From: Thauera phenolivorans
GTDB taxonomy: Bacteria; Pseudomonadota; Gammaproteobacteria; Burkholderiales; Rhodocyclaceae
DNA length: 40,156 bases
Assembly: GCF_001696715.1 (NCBI RefSeq)
Contig: NZ_MBFM01000001.1
Coordinates: forward strand, 67,359-107,514
Direction: 5' to 3'
This document shows positions 37,186 through 40,156 of this stretch, piece after piece. The notes beneath the pieces are model-generated. The model was not told where the DNA came from. It searched no databases and saw only the letters and a program-made list of their open reading frames with translations. The translations under genes and the position numbers were made by a program. How positions within the stretch are numbered: position 1 is the stretch's first letter; each line of letters begins with the position of its first letter.

Positions 37186-37404
37186 ATGAGCGAAGCAGAC
37201 GCGTTCGAACACGCCACCAGCCTTCGCGTTCGCCTCGAGGAACTGCGTGCCGAGCACCGCGACCTCGACGATGCGATCGCCCGTCTTTTCGACTCCCCCA
37301 CGGAAGACGAACTGCTGCTGCGGCGCATGAAGAAGCGCAAGCTCGCGCTCAAGGACCGCATCGCCGCAATCGAGGCCATGCTGCGGCCCGACGAGCCGGC
37401 CTGA
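37186..37404 (+). CDS. DUF465 family small protein (YdcH-like)
   Basis: A 72-residue, highly charged, helical protein. The pattern HRDLDDAIARL followed by LLLRRMKKRKLALKDRIAAIE is the DUF465 (YdcH/SlyX-like) signature, predicted to form a helical hairpin or coiled coil. The function is unknown. It starts at ATG 37186, is divergent from greB, and ends six bases before the hydrolase gene, so it shares a transcript with it. Confidence 0.85.
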   Translation: MSEADAFEHATSLRVRLEELRAEHRDLDDAIARLFDSPTEDELLLRRMKKRKLALKDRIAAIEAMLRPDEPA

Positions 37405-37410
37405 ACACGC

Positions 37411-38223
37411 ATGCAGCTGGAACGGCTCGACATCGCCGGCCGACAAGTCTGCCTGGCCGACCATCGCCCTGCCATCCCAGGCAGCCATCCCCCCCTCCTG
37501 CTGGTCCACGGCGCCGGCCACGACCACGGGGTATGGGACGAAGTCGGTGCTCGACTCGCTGGCGCGGGCCTGCACGCGATCGCCCCCGACCTCCCCGGCC
37601 ACGGCGGCTCGGGCGGCGACGCACCTGCCTCGATCGACGCCGCCGCCGACTGGCTGCTGCGGCTGCTCGACGCCCTCGGGCTGGGCGCAGCCGGCCTGGT
37701 CGGGCACAGCATGGGCTCGCTGATTGCGCTTGCCGCGGCCGCGCGCGCACCCGAACGGGTGTCCTCGCTGGTGCTGGTCGGCAGCCTCGCACCGATGCCG
37801 GTCTCGCCCTTCCTGCTCGACGCGGTGCGCGAGGAGCCTGCGCGCGGCCACGCGCTGATCAACAAGTTCTCCTTCGCCCCCGCCGAGCTGCTCGGGGCCG
37901 AGCGCCACGCCGCCCTCGTCGCCGCCAATGCGGCGCGCATGGAGGCCCAGCCGGCGGCCTCCCTGCTCGCCGACCTCCAGGCCTGCAATGCCTGGCAGGA
38001 TGGCCTGCGCTGTGCCACCGCACTGCGCTGCCCGGCCCTGCTCGTGTGCGGCGAGCGCGACCGGATGACGCCGCCGGATGCGGTAAAACCCCTATTCGAG
38101 GCCTGTGCCGACAGCGCGGGCGGCGCGCGTATGATCACCCTTGCCGGCGCCGGTCACGCGATGATGGACGAGGCCGCGCCCGCCGTGAGCGAAGCGATCC
38201 GGGAGTTCGTCATGACCCACTAG
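37411..38223 (+). CDS. Alpha/beta-fold hydrolase
   Basis: A 270-residue serine hydrolase. The oxyanion-hole motif LLLVHGAGHDHGVW (29-42), nucleophile elbow GHSMGS with Ser100, acid in CGERDRMTPPD and His249 in GAGHAMMDEA make a complete catalytic triad. Such proteins may act as esterases, lipases or C-C bond hydrolases; nothing here fixes the substrate. It is translated six bases after the DUF465 gene. No signal peptide is visible, so it acts in the cytoplasm. Confidence 0.88.
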   Translation: MQLERLDIAGRQVCLADHRPAIPGSHPPLLLVHGAGHDHGVWDEVGARLAGAGLHAIAPDLPGHGGSGGDAPASIDAAADWLLRLLDALGLGAAGLVGHSMGSLIALAAAARAPERVSSLVLVGSLAPMPVSPFLLDAVREEPARGHALINKFSFAPAELLGAERHAALVAANAARMEAQPAASLLADLQACNAWQDGLRCATALRCPALLVCGERDRMTPPDAVKPLFEACADSAGGARMITLAGAGHAMMDEAAPAVSEAIREFVMTH

Positions 38224-38280
38224 AAGGTCACGCGTCGCGGTCCCGCTGTCGAAAATAAAAAAGACCCGAAGGAGAGAGAC

Positions 38281-39105
38281 ATGACGCAGCCGAACGAGGC
38301 CTCGCGCGACGACGCGCCCGGCTTGCCCTTCCCCAGTGTACGCACGATAAGCGCTGCCGCGCCCTTCGGCTGGATCTCGCGCGGCGTCGCCGACCTGTTG
38401 CGCTGCCCGATCCCCAGCCTGTTCTACGGCTTCTGCTTCGCCGGCATGGGTCTGCTGGTCACCTTCGTATTCGAGAATCATTACCAGTACACTTCGGCGC
38501 TGACCTCGGGCTTCCTGCTGCTCGGTCCTTTCCTCGCCATGGGCCTGTACGAGATCAGTCGCCGCCACGAACTCGGGCAGTCGTGTTCGCTCGCACCGAC
38601 GCTCATCGTGTGGCGACGCAATGCCGGCAACATCGGCATCTTCGCGGTGGTGCTGGGGGTGGTCTTCCTCGTCTGGGCGCGCGCCTCGCTGGTGGTGTTC
38701 GCGCTCTTCTACACCAACGAGATGCCCAACCTGTCGGGCTTCCTAGGCCAGGTGCTGCGTTTCGAGAACCTCGAGTTCATCGGGGTCTACTTCGCCGTCG
38801 GCCTCCTTTTCGCCACGCTCGTGTTCGCCGCCAGCGTAGTGTCGATCCCGCTGATGCTCGACCGCAACCAGGACGCGATCACCGCGATGCTGGCGAGCTT
38901 CACCGCGCTGGTGCGAAATCCGGGCGCGATGATCGTGTGGGCCTTCCTGATCGTCACCTTCACCCTGGTCGGCTTCCTCAGCTTCCACCTCGGCCTGACC
39001 GTGCTGATGCCGATCATCGGACACGCCACCTGGCATGCCTACCGTGCCCTGGTCGAGCCGCTGCCCGCCCCGGGTCAGGCGGCGAGCTCGAGCACCACCG
39101 GCTGA
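38281..39105 (+). CDS. DUF2189 family membrane protein
   Basis: A 274-residue inner-membrane protein with about six hydrophobic segments. It opens with a short soluble N-terminus, then the family-typical PFGWISRGVADLLRCPIPS amphipathic segment. VVSIPLMLDRNQDAITAM and the ending GHATWHAYRALVEP are other features I associate with DUF2189. Function unknown. A strong AAGGAGAG site precedes the ATG. Its last 31 bases overlap the end of the convergent endonuclease/exonuclease/phosphatase gene. Confidence 0.85.
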   Translation: MTQPNEASRDDAPGLPFPSVRTISAAAPFGWISRGVADLLRCPIPSLFYGFCFAGMGLLVTFVFENHYQYTSALTSGFLLLGPFLAMGLYEISRRHELGQSCSLAPTLIVWRRNAGNIGIFAVVLGVVFLVWARASLVVFALFYTNEMPNLSGFLGQVLRFENLEFIGVYFAVGLLFATLVFAASVVSIPLMLDRNQDAITAMLASFTALVRNPGAMIVWAFLIVTFTLVGFLSFHLGLTVLMPIIGHATWHAYRALVEPLPAPGQAASSSTTG

Positions 39106-39929
39106 TGATCCGAGGCGTCCGTTTCGGTCAGCACCTGCACCGCGCGCAGACGCGGCGTCAGGTCGTCACTGACGAAGAAGAAGTCGCAGCAGTAAGCGCG
39201 ATCGGGCCAATCGGCCCCATGCAGACCGACCGTGGGCGAATGCGGCTGGCCATGATGCAGCAGCTGCCAGGCATCGCGCCAGCCGGGCAGGCCGCCGGGC
39301 ATGGGCTGCTGTAGCAGGGCGTAGGCGGGCGAGCCGGGCTCGCAGTTGAAGTCACCGCACAGTACCGCCGAAGCGGGGCGCGGGTGGGCGGCGAATGCCG
39401 GGCTGGACTCCTTGCCCTTCGCCGGCGGCCGCGCCGCCAGCAGGGCGGCCTCGAGCTGCAGCGCGCGCAGCGCGCCAGCCTGGGCCTCGCGCTGTCGCAC
39501 CGAGTAGTACTCGAGATGGGTCGTCATCACACGCATCCAGCCCGCTGCGGTGAGCACCATCGCCTCGAGGCAGGCGCGCGACATTGACGGCACGGCCGGA
39601 TCGGCCGGGGACGGCAACTGGTGCCGCAGCAGCTGGCCTAGCGGCAGCGAGGACAGCACGAGGTTGCCGAAGCGCGCCCGCCCGCCCTCGCCGTCGGGCA
39701 CGTCGAGCGCAGCGACGAAGGCCGCCTCGTGGCGCGGGAAGGCGCGGGCGAAGAAGGCCGGCTCGTCCTCGCGCGCCCCGCCCGGCAGGCCGGGGAAGTT
39801 GCAGGCCACCTCCTGCAGGCAGATCAGGTCGAACTCGCCCGCCGCGCGGATCGCCGCCAGCGTACGCTCGAGATCGACGCGACCGTCGGCGCCGCGCCCC
39901 CATTGAATGTTCCAGCTCAGGATTCGCAT
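39075..39929 (-). CDS. Endonuclease/exonuclease/phosphatase family protein
   Basis: A 284-residue metal-dependent phosphodiesterase-fold protein. Catalytic features are complete: WNIQ (N7), LQE (E40), TTHLEYYS, GDFN and the C-terminal SDHQPV (D274, H275). It could act on nucleic acids or phospholipids. In E. coli the relative ybhP is next to clsB (ybhO); here the divergent gene at the window edge could be ClsB, which would repeat that pairing. No signal peptide is seen. ATG 39929 starts MRILSWNIQW, normal for the family. Confidence 0.88.
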   Translation of the reverse strand: MRILSWNIQWGRGADGRVDLERTLAAIRAAGEFDLICLQEVACNFPGLPGGAREDEPAFFARAFPRHEAAFVAALDVPDGEGGRARFGNLVLSSLPLGQLLRHQLPSPADPAVPSMSRACLEAMVLTAAGWMRVMTTHLEYYSVRQREAQAGALRALQLEAALLAARPPAKGKESSPAFAAHPRPASAVLCGDFNCEPGSPAYALLQQPMPGGLPGWRDAWQLLHHGQPHSPTVGLHGADWPDRAYCCDFFFVSDDLTPRLRAVQVLTETDASDHQPVVLELAA

Positions 39930-40065
39930 CTCGGCTCCCCCGCGGGAAATGGTCCGCTCCGGCTTCGATTCTAGGTCATCGCCAGCGTCGCATCGGGCGC
40001 CAGCAGCGGTGCGCCGACCGATCTCGGGCGCATAATCGCGAGAGATCCACGCTCAGGATGAAAAG

Positions 40066-40156
40066 ATGCAGCCCGCCGAACCCGGGCGGCCGCATGCCGC
40101 CCACCACGCGCACGAACACGCCGAGGGACACGCTCTTGCACCCGGCCACGGCGGTC
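40066..40156 (+). CDS. N-terminus of a His-rich protein, possibly cardiolipin synthase ClsB; cut by window end
   Basis: From ATG 40066, with AGGA at 40055-40058, an open frame runs to the window edge (30 codons). It is rich in His, Ala and Pro (HAAHHAHEHAEGHALAPGHGG). Only the variable N-terminus is visible, so identity rests on context: it is divergent from an endonuclease/exonuclease/phosphatase gene that in E. coli neighbours clsB. A competing frame from ATG 40058 also reaches the edge and is less protein-like. Confidence 0.4.
   Translation, partial: MQPAEPGRPHAAHHAHEHAEGHALAPGHGG

Noticed and set aside
34364-37189. Long plus-strand open frame across htpG and greB
   Set aside because: It runs across two well-identified genes on the other strand and has a shadow-like composition.

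Overview
The window is GC-rich DNA with tightly packed, often start/stop-overlapping genes. Gene content (rnfABCDGE-nth, nifJ with a dihydroorotate-dehydrogenase-like partner, TRAP transporter, cytochrome c4-like proteins, DUF1841, a CoxE-like VWA protein) suggests a betaproteobacterium of the Rhodocyclales, most like Thauera or Azoarcus. That assignment is an inference from gene content, not a database result.

Region 1 (1 to about 7,120) is an accessory island, visibly poorer in GC than the rest. At the left edge, on the minus strand, lies the 5' part of a gene resembling HamA (DUF1837), the nuclease-like subunit of Hachiman anti-phage defence. Next come a GIY-YIG-type nuclease, a two-membrane-segment protein with a C-terminal zinc ribbon, a divergent CoiA-like nuclease, a complete ISL3-family insertion sequence (3909-5356) and an unrecognised protein with an internal duplication, a charged helix and TPR-like repeats. 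The insertion sequence sits at the last codon of the CoiA-like gene, with near-perfect 48-bp inverted repeats and an 8-bp target duplication. The island ends in a gene-free stretch with a 16-bp direct repeat and an orphan terminator.

Region 2 (7,217-16,237) is core genome on the plus strand: truC, transaldolase, a Nudix hydrolase, then the rnfABCDGE-nth operon (sigma70-like promoter just upstream of rnfA) and a DUF1841 gene. A perfect hairpin ends this run and the convergent nifJ unit. Region 3 (16,257-20,895, minus) is nifJ followed by an overlapping dihydroorotate-dehydrogenase-like gene. Rnf and NifJ both work at the ferredoxin/flavodoxin level, so the two blocks may serve one low-potential electron pool.

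Region 4 (21,253-30,133) holds a metC-like PLP enzyme (plus), then a minus-strand unit of TRAP genes (dctP, dctQ, dctM) ending in an FAD-linked 2-hydroxyacid dehydrogenase, preceded by two single-haem cytochromes c that look like the two halves of cytochrome c4. Divergent from these is a MoxR ATPase / VWA protein pair.

Region 5 (30,165-40,156) begins with a group II intron inserted directly behind the intrinsic terminator of a marR-type gene. It continues with a ClC transporter, htpG with a textbook sigma32 promoter, greB, a small DUF465 (YdcH-like) gene, an alpha/beta hydrolase, a DUF2189 membrane protein, an endonuclease/exonuclease/phosphatase-family protein and the start of a His-rich protein, possibly ClsB, cut by the window end. 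The strongest candidates for new biology are the uncharacterised genes of the left-hand island beside the HamA-like gene. No CRISPR array, rRNA or tRNA gene was seen.
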